A DNA stretch of 64,000 nucleotides from Oricola nitratireducens (GTDB taxonomy: Bacteria > Pseudomonadota > Alphaproteobacteria > Rhizobiales > Rhizobiaceae). Location of the stretch: assembly GCF_014904745.1 (NCBI RefSeq), contig NZ_JACZCS010000050.1, positions 186,001 through 250,000 on the forward strand. Direction: 5' to 3'. This document shows positions 1 to 8,484 of the stretch, piece by piece. Position numbers and translations under genes: made by a program. The notes under the pieces were generated by a model. The model saw only the letters and a program-made list of their open reading frames with translations, did no database searches and had not been told where the DNA came from. Positions within the stretch are counted from its first letter, which is position 1. Every line of letters begins with the position of its first letter.

Positions 1-111
1 TTCAGCAACGTCGTTCATGCCCATGAGGTACACAACGACCATGACGCATGCGAATCCCGCCACTGCCCAGGCTGTCGTGCCCCAGCAGGATTTCTGGATT
101 TTTTCATCCAT
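1..111 (-). CDS. N-terminal fragment of a small membrane protein (runs off the left edge)
   Basis: An open minus-strand frame starts at ATG 111 and continues without a stop for 37 codons to base 1. It begins MDEKIQKSCWGTTAWAVAGF and has one hydrophobic stretch at about residues 13-31, so it looks like a membrane-anchored N-terminus. An AGGGG sequence lies about ten bases upstream of the ATG. The Lys-Ser-Cys-Trp start followed by a transmembrane helix recalls short alphaproteobacterial proteins linked to helix-hairpin-helix or complex I genes, but that is recollection only. Function is unassigned because the rest lies outside the window. Confidence 0.45.
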   Translation of the reverse strand, partial: MDEKIQKSCWGTTAWAVAGFACVMVVVYLMGMNDVAE

Positions 112-334
112 CAAGTATTGCCCCTGATTTGGATTGGCGCGGTTTGCCCGCGCTCTTTAGGAGGCGGCCGTATACGCCGGCCGAAATCCTTAATCAATCG
201 CTAATATCGACATGTCAGACATGCGGATAAGGCGCCCCTGAATGCGCGCCGAAGATTCATTCCGTTCTTTCAATATGTTATGTGCATCCTCACGAACCAG
301 CGAACAATCGCTTCACAAATTCAACGAAAGAGTC

Positions 335-1132
335 TCATTTCCGGAGAATTCCATCGATCCGTCCGGTCGCCGCATAAACGGCAAGGCCGACCCATTCGCG
401 CATCGCGAGACTCACTTCCGCAAATGCCTGAATGGCGTCGTCGCGTCCGATTTCGAAGCGTTCGCGCCCGGTCGTGCGGTAATCGACGGGCCAGGCGATG
501 AAGTCGATCCCCTGCTTGCGAAATGCGGCGGCGGAACGCGGCATGTGAAAGGCGGACGTGACGAGAAGCCATTTGCCGGTCGCATCCTTCGGGAGGACAG
601 CCTTGGTGTAAACGGCATTCTGGTATGTGTTCATGGACCTGTCCTCGAGAATGAGGCGGTCCGCCGCTACGCCGAATGCATCGAAGAAGCGTTTGGAAAT
701 CGCCGCATCGCCTTCGGTCTCGCCGATGAGGGAAGCTTCACCGCCGCTGACGACGACAGGCACCTTCGGATAAAGCCGCGCCAGACGCACTGCTTCCACA
801 AAGCGATCACCTGATTCGCCGAGTTCGAAACCGCCACGCAACCGTGTGACGTCACCTTCGAAACCACCGCCAAGCACGATGATGCCTGCGACCTCGCCAG
901 CCAAGGGCATAGCCGCCGGCCGCTCGTAGAGATTTTCCAGCGGCTGCAGCGCAAGCTTGCCGATATTCGTTTGCGACGTTCCCAGTACCAGAACGAGGCC
1001 CGCTGCGGCCAGCCACGCAATAAGCCACGCGCTCCGGCGAATCGACAACGCCAATAGCGCCGCGAACAGCAGACCGAGCAATCCTATCGGTTGAATGAGT
1101 AGCCAGCCGATTTTCGACAGGGGAAAGAACAT
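335..1132 (-). CDS. YdcF/ElyC family (DUF218) membrane protein
   Basis: 265 residues. Two hydrophobic helices at about residues 8-28 and 33-52 are followed by a DUF218 domain starting at IIVLGGGFEGD (about residue 84). Other family blocks are VVVSGGEASLIGE, the acidic LEDRSMNTYQNA segment and LLVTSAFHMPRS. This is the layout of ElyC/SanA/YdcF proteins, which sit in the inner membrane and are linked to cell-envelope carbon metabolism in Escherichia coli. The precise activity of the family is not settled. The gene diverges from the DUF1624 gene; about 165 bp between them would hold both promoters. Confidence 0.85.
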   Translation of the reverse strand: MFFPLSKIGWLLIQPIGLLGLLFAALLALSIRRSAWLIAWLAAAGLVLVLGTSQTNIGKLALQPLENLYERPAAMPLAGEVAGIIVLGGGFEGDVTRLRGGFELGESGDRFVEAVRLARLYPKVPVVVSGGEASLIGETEGDAAISKRFFDAFGVAADRLILEDRSMNTYQNAVYTKAVLPKDATGKWLLVTSAFHMPRSAAAFRKQGIDFIAWPVDYRTTGRERFEIGRDDAIQAFAEVSLAMREWVGLAVYAATGRIDGILRK

Positions 1133-1304
1133 CGTGCCTCACCGTTCCCTTGTGCGGAAATTCGCCCCGCGAATCCGCTTCCCTTTTCGCTCACGCTTTT
1201 AGCATGGTACGCCCCAATCGGAGACGCGAACCGCCTATGCATCAGGCGCGCGCCGTGCAATAGCTGACGCATGCAACCCGTCGCAAACCTGCCCGCCGGT
1301 GACA

Positions 1305-2264
1305 ATGGCTGAGCCTGCAAAACGCAGGCGGATCGAGTGGATCGACCTTGCGCGCGGGATCGCCCTCGTCGCCATGGCGACCTACCATTTCAGCTGGGAT
1401 CTCGAGTTTTTCGGCTATCTCGATCCGGGCACGGCGGGAACCGGGCCGTTGAAATGGTATGCGCGAACGATCGCATCGAGCTTCCTGATTCTCGTCGGCA
1501 TCAGCCTCGTGTTGGCGCATGGCCGCGGCATTCGCTGGAACGGCTTCTGGAAGCGGTTCGGCATGGTCGTCGCTGCGGCCCTGGCGATCACGGTAGCCAC
1601 CTATTTCTTCACGCCCGACGCCTACGTATTCTTCGGAATCCTGCACGAGATCGCGCTCGCCAGCGCGCTCGGCCTCGCCTTCCTCCGCTTGCCCGCGATC
1701 GCGCTCGCTGCAATCGCGGCGGTATGGTTCAGCGTGCCGTGGTGGGCTGCATCGGATTTCTTTTCGCATCCGGCCCTCTTGTGGCTCGGGCTTTCCCCGA
1801 TCCCGCCGCGCTCGAACGATTTCGTGCCGGTCTTTCCCTGGTTCGCCGCCGTTCTTGCCGGCATGGCCATCGGACGGTTTCTCGTCGACACGAAGCTGAC
1901 GACCTGGCTGGCGGACCGCCCGCCGCATGCCGACCCGGCGACAGGAAGCTTGCGTTTTCTCGGCCGGCACAGCCTGATCACCTATCTGGTCCACCAGCCC
2001 GTCCTGATCGCCTGCGTCTACCTGTTCTCACTGGTCAGCCCAGTCTCGCATGAGGAGACTTTCCTCAGATCGTGCCGCCACGCTTGCGTGGCCGAAAACG
2101 GAAAAGCGGCCTGTGAAGCTTTCTGCAGCTGCGCAGTGGAGCGATTTCAGCGGGACGGGTTGTTCGAAAGCGTATTTAAAGGTGAAATCACACAACAATC
2201 CGATGAGCGCGTGGCTGTAATCGTTCAGCAATGCACAATCGATGCGGGGATATATGGAAACTGA
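1305..2264 (+). CDS. DUF1624 (HGSNAT-like) polytopic membrane protein with a Cys-rich tail
   Basis: About 319 residues from ATG 1305; a GTG at 1299 in frame is the alternative start. The N-terminal RRRIEWIDLARGIALVAMATYHF is trimmed here to its core IDLARGIALVAMATYHF, which is typical of DUF1624 / heparan-alpha-glucosaminide acetyltransferase-like proteins. About seven hydrophobic segments run to residue 250 and end with the conserved FLGRHSLITYLVHQPVL. After that the protein switches to a soluble tail of roughly 70 residues holding six cysteines (SCRHAC, CEAFCSC, QQC). Acyl transfer across the membrane is inferred from the family. The last codons overlap the start of the next gene, so the two are probably co-transcribed. 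Confidence 0.8.
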   Translation: MAEPAKRRRIEWIDLARGIALVAMATYHFSWDLEFFGYLDPGTAGTGPLKWYARTIASSFLILVGISLVLAHGRGIRWNGFWKRFGMVVAAALAITVATYFFTPDAYVFFGILHEIALASALGLAFLRLPAIALAAIAAVWFSVPWWAASDFFSHPALLWLGLSPIPPRSNDFVPVFPWFAAVLAGMAIGRFLVDTKLTTWLADRPPHADPATGSLRFLGRHSLITYLVHQPVLIACVYLFSLVSPVSHEETFLRSCRHACVAENGKAACEAFCSCAVERFQRDGLFESVFKGEITQQSDERVAVIVQQCTIDAGIYGN

Positions 2265-2742
2265 ACATCACGGTTTTTCCGACCGGCCGAACAGGTTTCC
2301 CTGGCCGCCGGTTTTCTATGTATTCTCCCTGGTGGCCGGCTGGCTGATCGAGCTCGTGCTGCCGCTTCCCCTGATCGGTGGCATGGCCGCGGAGATCCTT
2401 TTCGGCATCGGCGTGCTGATGATCGGCGGAGCGCTCGCAATCGACCTCGCCGCGATGACCACCATGCATCGCGCCAAAACCACGATCATGCCGCATCGGC
2501 GGTCCGACCACCTCGTCACCAAAGGCGTCTTCGCGGTCTCACGCAATCCCGTCTATGTCGCCCACACGATGCTCGTCATCGGTGCCGGGATGATTTCGGG
2601 AATTGTCTGGTACTTTCCGCTCGCCTTCATCGCCGCCTATGCGACGCAGAAGTTCGGGATCGAACGCGAGGAAAAGCATCTGGAGTCGCGTTTCGGAAAA
2701 TACTACCGGGACTACAAGAAGCGCGTGAACCGCTGGATCTGA
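2254..2742 (+). CDS. Isoprenylcysteine carboxyl methyltransferase (ICMT/PEMT) family protein
   Basis: 162 residues from ATG 2254; an upstream in-frame ATG at 2242 would add four residues. Four hydrophobic segments are followed by the family signature: DHLVTKGVFAVSRNPVYVAH (about residues 87-106) and, near the end, EEKHLESRFGKYYRDYKKRV, which carries the E-E-x-x-L-x-x-x-F-G-x-x-Y pattern that binds S-adenosylmethionine and substrate. Bacterial members methylate unknown lipid or small-molecule acceptors in the inner membrane. The gene overlaps the DUF1624 gene by 11 bases, which suggests translational coupling. Confidence 0.85.
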   Translation: METEHHGFSDRPNRFPWPPVFYVFSLVAGWLIELVLPLPLIGGMAAEILFGIGVLMIGGALAIDLAAMTTMHRAKTTIMPHRRSDHLVTKGVFAVSRNPVYVAHTMLVIGAGMISGIVWYFPLAFIAAYATQKFGIEREEKHLESRFGKYYRDYKKRVNRWI

Positions 2743-2751
2743 CCCTGACCG

Positions 2752-3138
2752 TCAGGAGGTGACGCGCAACTCTGCAAGGCGGCCGAGGCAGGCTTCCTCG
2801 ACCTGTTCGAGTTCGGCGAGCGTATCCTCGATATCCTTACGCTTCTGACGCAACTCCTCGCGCTTTTCGGCGGCCTTGTTGATGATCGTGCGCAACTGGC
2901 CGACTTCGCCGGGCGGCGCCTTGTACATCTGGATGATCTCGCGGATCTCGGCGATGGAGAAGCCAAGCCGCTTGCCGCGCAGGATCTGCTTGATCAGAAT
3001 CCGGTCGGCCGGGCGGAAAAGGCGCGTACGGCCGCGGCGGACGGGATGGATCAGGCCCTCGTCCTCGTAGAAACGCAGGGTACGCGTCGAGATTCCGAAC
3101 TCCCGCGTCAGTTCCGTAATGGTGTAGTAGTCACGCAT
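2752..3138 (-). CDS. MerR family transcriptional regulator (LiuR-like)
   Basis: 128 residues. A winged helix-turn-helix starts at YYTITELTREFGISTRTLRF and continues FYEDEGLIHPVRRGRTRLF. It is followed by the second helical half, RGKRLGFSIAEIREIIQMY, and a dimerising coiled coil at about residues 80-120. No metal-binding cysteine set is present (one Cys, in EACLGRL), so this is not a metal sensor. Its wording matches the LiuR-type MerR regulators of branched-chain amino acid or fatty acid breakdown. It lies 114 bp downstream of mgtE on the same strand but has its own operator-like palindrome upstream (3188-3203). Confidence 0.88.
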   Translation of the reverse strand: MRDYYTITELTREFGISTRTLRFYEDEGLIHPVRRGRTRLFRPADRILIKQILRGKRLGFSIAEIREIIQMYKAPPGEVGQLRTIINKAAEKREELRQKRKDIEDTLAELEQVEEACLGRLAELRVTS

Positions 3139-3187
3139 ACACCGGCTCTTTCAAGATCGGGCGCCAACAGGCGTACATGATTGAGAT

Positions 3188-3203
3188 ACTCTTACGTAAA
3201 AGT
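3188..3203. promoter_or_regulatory. Operator-like palindrome upstream of the MerR gene
   Basis: The plus strand reads ACTCTTACGTAAAAGT, a 16-bp dyad with one mismatched pair centred on TTACGTAA. On the minus strand a TTGACT overlaps its upstream edge and could be a -35 element. MerR proteins typically bind such dyads between -35 and -10, and TTACGT cores are known for LiuR-type regulators. Autoregulation is inferred. Confidence 0.45.
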
Positions 3204-3252
3204 CAAATAAGTGAGCATTCGCCCGGCAACAGGGCACCCGGCCCGCGTGGTT

Positions 3253-4665
3253 CTAGATAGTAAACCACCAGGCTGCCAATCCCAAAAAGGCAAAGAATCC
3301 AACGATATCGGTAACCGTCGTCACGAAAACCCCCGACGCGATCGCCGGATCCGCGCCGACACGGTCGAGCAGCAAGGGAATCAGTATCCCCGCCAGGGCG
3401 GCACATACCATGTTGACGATCATCGCCATGCCGATCACGAGGCCGAGCGAGATATTCCAGAACCAGAGCGACGCGACAACGCCGATGACCGCGGCAAAGA
3501 CGATCCCGTTGATGAAGCCGACGGTCAGTTCGCGGCGAATGATGCGCGAGGCGTTGTAGATATCGAGGTCACGCGTGGCGAGCGCGCGCACGGCGACCGT
3601 CATCGTCTGTGTGCCGGCGTTGCCGCCCATGGAGGCGACGATCGGCATCAGCACCGCAAGCGCGACCATCTGCGTGATCGTGGCATCGAACAGGCCGATG
3701 ACCAGTGAGGCAAGGATTGCCGTGCCAAGATTGACAAGCAACCAGAGGAAACGCGACCTGGTCGTCTCGATCACGGAGTCCGACAGTTCCTCGTCGCCGA
3801 CACCACCGAGGCGCTTGAGGTCTTCTTCGGCCTCTTCCTGGATGACGTCGACCACGTCATCGATGGTCAGAACACCGACGAGGCGTTCGTTCTCGTCGAC
3901 GACGGCGGCCGACAGAAGGTCGTATCGCTCGAAGATCTGGGCGGCTTCCTCCTGGTCCATCTCGGCCGGAATCGCGTGCCGCGTCTCGTGCATGATCTCC
4001 TCGACCTTGACCGGGCGCGGCGCGCGCAGAATCTGGTCGAGGTCGATCGCGCCAACGAGATGGAATGTCGGGTCGATAACGAATATCTGGGCGAAGGTGT
4101 GCGGCAGGTCCTCGCTGTCGCGCAGGTAGTCGATCGTCTGACCGACCGACCAATAAGGCGGCACGGCAACGAACTCGGTCTGCATGCGCCGGCCGGCGCT
4201 TTCTTCCGGATAATCGAGCGAACGGCGCAGCCTGATCCGTTCGGTAAACGGAAGCTTCGCCAGGATCTCCGCCTGGTCCTCCTCCTCGAGGTCCTCCAGG
4301 ATGTAGACCGCATCGTCGGAATCGAGTGCCTGGACGGCGTTTGCGATCTGATCGTTCGGCAGGGCATCGATGATGTCCATCCGGATCGCTTCATCGACCT
4401 CGGTCAGGGCGGAGAAGTCGAACCGGTCGCCGAGCAGAATCACCAGTTCGCGGCGGTCCTCGCTATCGAGCGCCTCGATGACATCGCCGAGTTCGGATTC
4501 GTGCAGATTGGCGACCGCATAGGCCAGCGTCTCCACATCCTTCGAGGCGATGCACGAAATGATGTGGTCGAGAAAGTCGGCACGGATCGAGCCGTCATCG
4601 CTGTAAATGTCAGCGGTGAAAGCCTCGCTCGGCCCCTCGGTCTGTGACGTCTGCGTCTCGGTCAC
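3253..4665 (-). CDS. mgtE: Magnesium transporter MgtE
   Basis: 470 residues, the usual MgtE length. The cytosolic MgtE N domain occupies about residues 45-145 (superhelical repeats such as LVILLGDRFDFSALTEVDE). A CBS pair follows at about 150-275, including LVGVLTIDDVVDVIQEEAEED. Five transmembrane helices run from about residue 300 to the end. The conserved pore segments AVLMPIVASMGGNAGTQTM and RRELTVGFINGIVF are present. The protein is a Mg2+-gated Mg2+ channel in the inner membrane; the acidic N and CBS domains sense intracellular Mg2+. Monocistronic or leading into the MerR gene. Confidence 0.96.
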   Translation of the reverse strand: MTETQTSQTEGPSEAFTADIYSDDGSIRADFLDHIISCIASKDVETLAYAVANLHESELGDVIEALDSEDRRELVILLGDRFDFSALTEVDEAIRMDIIDALPNDQIANAVQALDSDDAVYILEDLEEEDQAEILAKLPFTERIRLRRSLDYPEESAGRRMQTEFVAVPPYWSVGQTIDYLRDSEDLPHTFAQIFVIDPTFHLVGAIDLDQILRAPRPVKVEEIMHETRHAIPAEMDQEEAAQIFERYDLLSAAVVDENERLVGVLTIDDVVDVIQEEAEEDLKRLGGVGDEELSDSVIETTRSRFLWLLVNLGTAILASLVIGLFDATITQMVALAVLMPIVASMGGNAGTQTMTVAVRALATRDLDIYNASRIIRRELTVGFINGIVFAAVIGVVASLWFWNISLGLVIGMAMIVNMVCAALAGILIPLLLDRVGADPAIASGVFVTTVTDIVGFFAFLGLAAWWFTI

Positions 4666-4800
4666 CGATGTGCTCCATCGCCCTGCTGCGCAGCCCCACA
4701 GTTAAACTGCTGTAATGAAAATACAATTGCCACCGGCCCCATTCATGCCGGTTTTTTCGGCGGCGCCAGTCAGACGATATCCCGCCAGGCGGGAGGCCGT

Positions 4801-5103
4801 TCAGAGTTTCTCGGGAACGTTGTCGATTCCGCAGGTGCCGCCGGGGCCGCAGCGCGCCACCCGTTTCAGCGTCAGCCAGCTGCCCGCGACCAGGCCATGA
4901 CGGGCAATCGCCTCGTAACCGTATTCGGAACAGGTCGGGATATGCCGGCAATTGTTGCCGATGAAGCCGGACAGGGTCAGCTGGTAGAGCCGGATCAGCG
5001 ATGTCCCGAGCAGCCGTCCGGGCGTTTTCGGCCATTTTCCCTGCCAGTTTCGGCTTCTCGGTGACGGGACCGTTCGATGATCGTGGCTGTGTTCCGCGCA
5101 CAT
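4801..5103 (-). CDS. yidD: Membrane protein insertion efficiency factor YidD
   Basis: 100 residues from ATG 5103, which lies four bases after the stop of the IscU-like gene. The signature is GNNCRHIPTCSEYGYEAIAR, with the two family cysteines, preceded by LIRLYQLTLSGFI, an amphipathic membrane-binding helix. YidD assists YidC-dependent membrane protein insertion at the inner membrane. A start at 5151 is possible in frame but would overlap the upstream gene by 44 bases and adds only low-complexity residues. Placement away from rnpA/yidC, next to an IscU-like gene, is as I recall it in rhizobia. Confidence 0.93.
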   Translation of the reverse strand: MCAEHSHDHRTVPSPRSRNWQGKWPKTPGRLLGTSLIRLYQLTLSGFIGNNCRHIPTCSEYGYEAIARHGLVAGSWLTLKRVARCGPGGTCGIDNVPEKL

Positions 5104-5107
5104 GGCG

Positions 5108-5551
5108 TCAGGCCGCGCTCGCGCGCTGTTCGGCGATCTGGTCGAGGGCATCGACGACCGCGTCGAAGACCAGCAATGTCGACGCGTGACGGGCGCGGTA
5201 GTCGCGGACCGGCATCAGATATTGCAGGTCGGCGAAACGCCCGGTCGGAGCCGGCCCATTGGATTTCAGCATCGCGATCATCTGTTCGCGCACGTCGCGC
5301 AATTCCTGCGCGCTCGCGCCGATGATGTTCTGCGCCATGATCGACGAGGACGCCTGCCCCAGCGCGCAGGCTTTCACTTCCTGGCCGTAATCGACGACCG
5401 TGTCGCCATCCATCTTCAGATCGATGGTGACCGTCGATCCGCACAGTTTCGAATGGGCCTTTGCCGAGGCGTCCGGATCGGCGAGCCGCGTCGTGCGCGG
5501 GATATTGCCCGCAAATTCCAGGATTTTCGCGTTATAGATATCGTCGATCAC
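5108..5551 (-). CDS. IscU/NifU-like iron-sulfur cluster scaffold protein
   Basis: 147 residues beginning MIDDIYNAKILEFAGNIPRT. The IscU fold signature is visible: AHSKLCGSTVTIDL holds the first Cys and KACALGQASSSIMAQNIIG holds the second Cys followed by a run of serines. The third Cys of housekeeping IscU is not obvious; the C-terminal part reads PVRDYRARHASTLLVFDAV, where this alphaproteobacterial subfamily has an R-x-x-H-A in place of R-x-x-C-x. It may act as a scaffold or carrier rather than the main assembly platform. It is the first gene of a two-gene unit with yidD and diverges from folE. Confidence 0.85.
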   Translation of the reverse strand: MIDDIYNAKILEFAGNIPRTTRLADPDASAKAHSKLCGSTVTIDLKMDGDTVVDYGQEVKACALGQASSSIMAQNIIGASAQELRDVREQMIAMLKSNGPAPTGRFADLQYLMPVRDYRARHASTLLVFDAVVDALDQIAEQRASAA

Positions 5552-5780
5552 AATGCGCTCCGCGTTCCGTCAGCCTGTCGAAACCTGTTTCGCGGCGGTC
5601 TTGCGTTTGCAGGACCTGTTTTCCGGTCTCAAATACCATATATGTTTTACAAGTGTGCAGGAACAAGGCATATGCCGCCTGCCGTTGACCAAGAAACCGC
5701 AATTGCCGGTTTATTAATATGCCAGTGGTCCGTTTAACTCGTTCCGGCGTAATCAGACCGGAACTACGGGAGACACCTTG

Positions 5781-6422
5781 ATGGATGCCATTGTGAGCTC
5801 TTTTCCGAAGTCACAGGAAGACGATCGCGCGACCGAAAAACGCAAGCGCCCGACGCAGGAAGAAGCCGAAGCGGCGGTTCGCACCCTCTTGCTGTGGGCC
5901 GGCGACGACCCGGAGCGCGAAGGGCTGATTGAAACCCCGCAGCGCGTGGCGAAGGCCTATCGCGAGATGTTTTCCGGCTACGACATGGATCCGCACGAAG
6001 TCCTCGGACGCACCTTCGAGGAGGTCGCCGGCTATGACGATATCGTGCTCGTCAAGGATATCGCCTTTCACTCGCATTGCGAACACCACATGGTGCCGAT
6101 CATCGGCAAGGCGCATGTCGCCTATCTGCCGGACGGCCGGGTGCTCGGCCTGTCGAAGATCGCCCGCGTCGTCGATATCTTCGCCCAGCGCCTGCAGACC
6201 CAGGAATCGATCACTGCTCAGATCGCCGGCACGATCAACGATGCGTTGTCGCCGCGCGGCGTCGCCGTGATGGTGGAAGCCGAACACATGTGCATGGCGA
6301 TGCGCGGCATCCGCAAGCAGGGTTCGACCACTATCACGACAACCTTCACCGGCAGTTTCAAGAACGATCCCGGCGAACAGGCGCGCTTCATCTCGATGAT
6401 CCGGAGCAGCGGGGCGGCTTGA
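5781..6422 (+). CDS. folE: GTP cyclohydrolase I
   Basis: 213 residues from ATG 5781, behind GGGAGA; a TTG at 5778 is in frame but unnecessary. The enzyme converts GTP to dihydroneopterin triphosphate, the first step of folate synthesis. The zinc site and active site are in [20 protein letters not shown] (Cys and His ligands, about residues 95-114), and the third ligand Cys in [12 protein letters not shown]. The motif RLQTQESIT is also present. It is a type IA, zinc-dependent enzyme. It precedes hisI by 31 bp, so the two likely form an operon. Confidence 0.96.
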   Translation: MDAIVSSFPKSQEDDRATEKRKRPTQEEAEAAVRTLLLWAGDDPEREGLIETPQRVAKAYREMFSGYDMDPHEVLGRTFEEVAGYDDIVLVKDIAFHSHCEHHMVPIIGKAHVAYLPDGRVLGLSKIARVVDIFAQRLQTQESITAQIAGTINDALSPRGVAVMVEAEHMCMAMRGIRKQGSTTITTTFTGSFKNDPGEQARFISMIRSSGAA

Positions 6423-6453
6423 TCGCCGCGCCGAGGCGGCGTAGAGCCGCCTC

Positions 6454-6924
6454 ATGACCGACATTTCGACACAACCATTCCCACCGCCTGGCCCGAAATC
6501 CGAACTGGAAACGGGCAACCTGCTGACGCCCCGCTTCAACGCCGACGGCCTCGTGACCGCAGTCGCCGTCGATGCCGGCGACAATACGGTCGTGATGGTC
6601 GCGCACATGAATGCCGAGGCGCTTCGCCTAACGATCGAAACCGGGATCGCGCATTACTGGTCACGCTCGCGCCAGGCGATATGGAAGAAGGGCGAAACGT
6701 CCGGAAACATGCAGTCGGTCAAGGAGATCCGCGTCGATTGCGATCAGGATTGCGTTCTCCTGAAAGTCGAGACGGCGGGCGATGGCGCGAATTGCCATAC
6801 CGGCCGGCACAGCTGCTTCTACCGGATTGTCGAAACCGGTCCCGACGGGCAGACCCGGCTGGTTACCGACGCGGCCGACCAGCCGCGCTTCGATCCCTCA
6901 GCCGTCTATGGCGGCGGGGCATGA
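6454..6924 (+). CDS. hisI: Phosphoribosyl-AMP cyclohydrolase
   Basis: 156 residues, the monofunctional HisI found in alphaproteobacteria (no HisE fusion). It opens the adenine ring of phosphoribosyl-AMP in histidine synthesis. Signature blocks are [37 protein letters not shown], the Mg-binding DCDQDC and the zinc-ligand [11 protein letters not shown]. It follows folE on the same strand. Confidence 0.96.
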   Translation: MTDISTQPFPPPGPKSELETGNLLTPRFNADGLVTAVAVDAGDNTVVMVAHMNAEALRLTIETGIAHYWSRSRQAIWKKGETSGNMQSVKEIRVDCDQDCVLLKVETAGDGANCHTGRHSCFYRIVETGPDGQTRLVTDAADQPRFDPSAVYGGGA

Positions 6925-7004
6925 AGGCGTTTACGAATTCACTGATTTGACACTAATCTGTCCCACACTCGTACATTCAACGATTGGGGGCTTGTCGACC
7001 TGTC

Positions 7005-7967
7005 ATGCAGTTAGCCGCATTTTCCCGGCGCAAGGCCGTTGTGACCGATCCGCCCGACATGCCGGGCGATTCGCCTGCGCCGGAGCGCAAGAACGCGATC
7101 GCACTGGCGCTTGGCGGCGGCGCGGCGCGCGGTTGGGCGCATATCGGCGTCCTCTATGCGCTCGACGAAGCCGGCATCGAGATCGAGATGATTGCCGGCA
7201 CGTCGATCGGCGCGCTTGTCGGCGGCTGCTATCTCGCGGGCAAACTGAACGAGCTCGAGCGCTTCGCGCGCTCCCTGAGCCGGCGGCGGATGCTTGGCCT
7301 GCTCGATATCCAGTTCGCGGGAAGCGGCCTGTTCGGCGGAACGCGTCTCAACCGCGAGTTGGAATCCCACATGCACGATGTGCAGATCGAGGATTTGCCG
7401 AAAACCTATGTCGCGGTCGCCACGGAAATCGCGACCGGCCATGAAATCTGGCTGACGCATGGCGATCTCATCGCCGCGATGCGCGCGTCCTATTCGCTTC
7501 CGGGCATTTTCGAACCGGTCGAGTGCAACGGCAAGGTGCTCGTGGACGGTGCGCTGGTCAATCCCGTCCCGGTGTCGGTCTGCCGCGCCCACGAACAGCC
7601 GCGCGTCGTCGCGGTCAATCTCAACTACGACCTTTTCGGCCGTTCCGGCGTGGTCAAGCACGGGGCGCCGCGCGCCGAAATGAACGTGCGGGCCACCGAC
7701 GACAGCGCCAAGCAAACCCATCGCAAGCCGCCGTCGCATCCGGTGCGGCTCGGCATTTCGGGTGTCATGGTCGAATCCTACAATATCATCCAGGATCGCA
7801 TTTCGCGGGCGCGGCTGGCGGGCGACCCGCCCGACTACTCATTGCACCCGCGGCTTTCAGATATCGGACTTGCCGATTTTCACCGCGCATCGGAAGCGAT
7901 CGATCGCGGCTATGAAGCCACGATGGACCGCCTGCACGACCTGCAGCGGCTGGTCGCCCTCGTCTAA
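7005..7967 (+). CDS. Patatin-like phospholipase family protein
   Basis: 320 residues from ATG 7005; a TTG at 6984 is the longer alternative. The patatin core starts at ALALGGGAARGWAHIGVL (oxyanion glycine loop, about residues 30-47). The nucleophile motif is GTSIGALVGG and the catalytic Asp lies in DGALVNPVPV. It therefore has the Ser-Asp dyad of bacterial patatin/RssA-type lipid acyl hydrolases. There is no signal peptide, so it probably acts in the cytoplasm or at the membrane. The C-terminal third is helical with no recognised domain. Natural substrate unknown. Confidence 0.9.
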   Translation: MQLAAFSRRKAVVTDPPDMPGDSPAPERKNAIALALGGGAARGWAHIGVLYALDEAGIEIEMIAGTSIGALVGGCYLAGKLNELERFARSLSRRRMLGLLDIQFAGSGLFGGTRLNRELESHMHDVQIEDLPKTYVAVATEIATGHEIWLTHGDLIAAMRASYSLPGIFEPVECNGKVLVDGALVNPVPVSVCRAHEQPRVVAVNLNYDLFGRSGVVKHGAPRAEMNVRATDDSAKQTHRKPPSHPVRLGISGVMVESYNIIQDRISRARLAGDPPDYSLHPRLSDIGLADFHRASEAIDRGYEATMDRLHDLQRLVALV

Positions 7968-7982
7968 ATCCGGCGGTTTTGG

Positions 7983-8414
7983 TCAGGCCGAGGCGATATA
8001 GGAGCGGATTTCCTCTGCTTCGCGTTCGATATCCTGAATGCGCCGCTTGACGATGTCGCCAATGGAAACGACTCCGATGAGCTTGCCGTCACGTTCCACC
8101 GGCAAATGGCGGAAACGTCCTTCCGTCATCAGTTCCATCACTTCGAGAACCGTCGATTCCTCGGTGCAGGTGCGCACCTTGGCCGTCATCAGTTCGGCGA
8201 CCGGCCTGTCCAGGGCCGCCGGACCTTTATTCCATATCGCCCGGACAACATCGCGTTCCGACAGGATACCCTTGATGACCATGTCCGGCGACGCAACGAT
8301 GAGCGCGCCGATATTGTGCTTTGCCAAGGCGTCGACGGCATCCATGCCGGTCGACTCCAGAGGCAACGTAAAGACAACGGTACCCTTATCGGCGAGTATT
8401 TGCTTGACCATCAT
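7983..8414 (-). CDS. Two-CBS-domain protein
   Basis: 143 residues from ATG 8414, chosen because AAGGAGGAAG sits nine bases upstream; an in-frame ATG at 8477 would add 21 residues. It consists of a CBS pair, with the first repeat at about residues 8-60 (AKHNIGALIVASPDMVIKGI) and the second at about 75-130 (MTEGRFRHLPVERDGKLIGV). Such stand-alone CBS proteins bind adenine nucleotides and modulate partner enzymes. No partner domain is fused. It converges with the patatin gene, with only 15 bp between stops. Confidence 0.9.
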   Translation of the reverse strand: MMVKQILADKGTVVFTLPLESTGMDAVDALAKHNIGALIVASPDMVIKGILSERDVVRAIWNKGPAALDRPVAELMTAKVRTCTEESTVLEVMELMTEGRFRHLPVERDGKLIGVVSIGDIVKRRIQDIEREAEEIRSYIASA

Positions 8415-8484
8415 GAGCGCAGCTTCCTCCTTGCTTCCCCCACCTGACAGCATGCTCTGCAAGGCGGAGTTTTGCAAGAATGGG

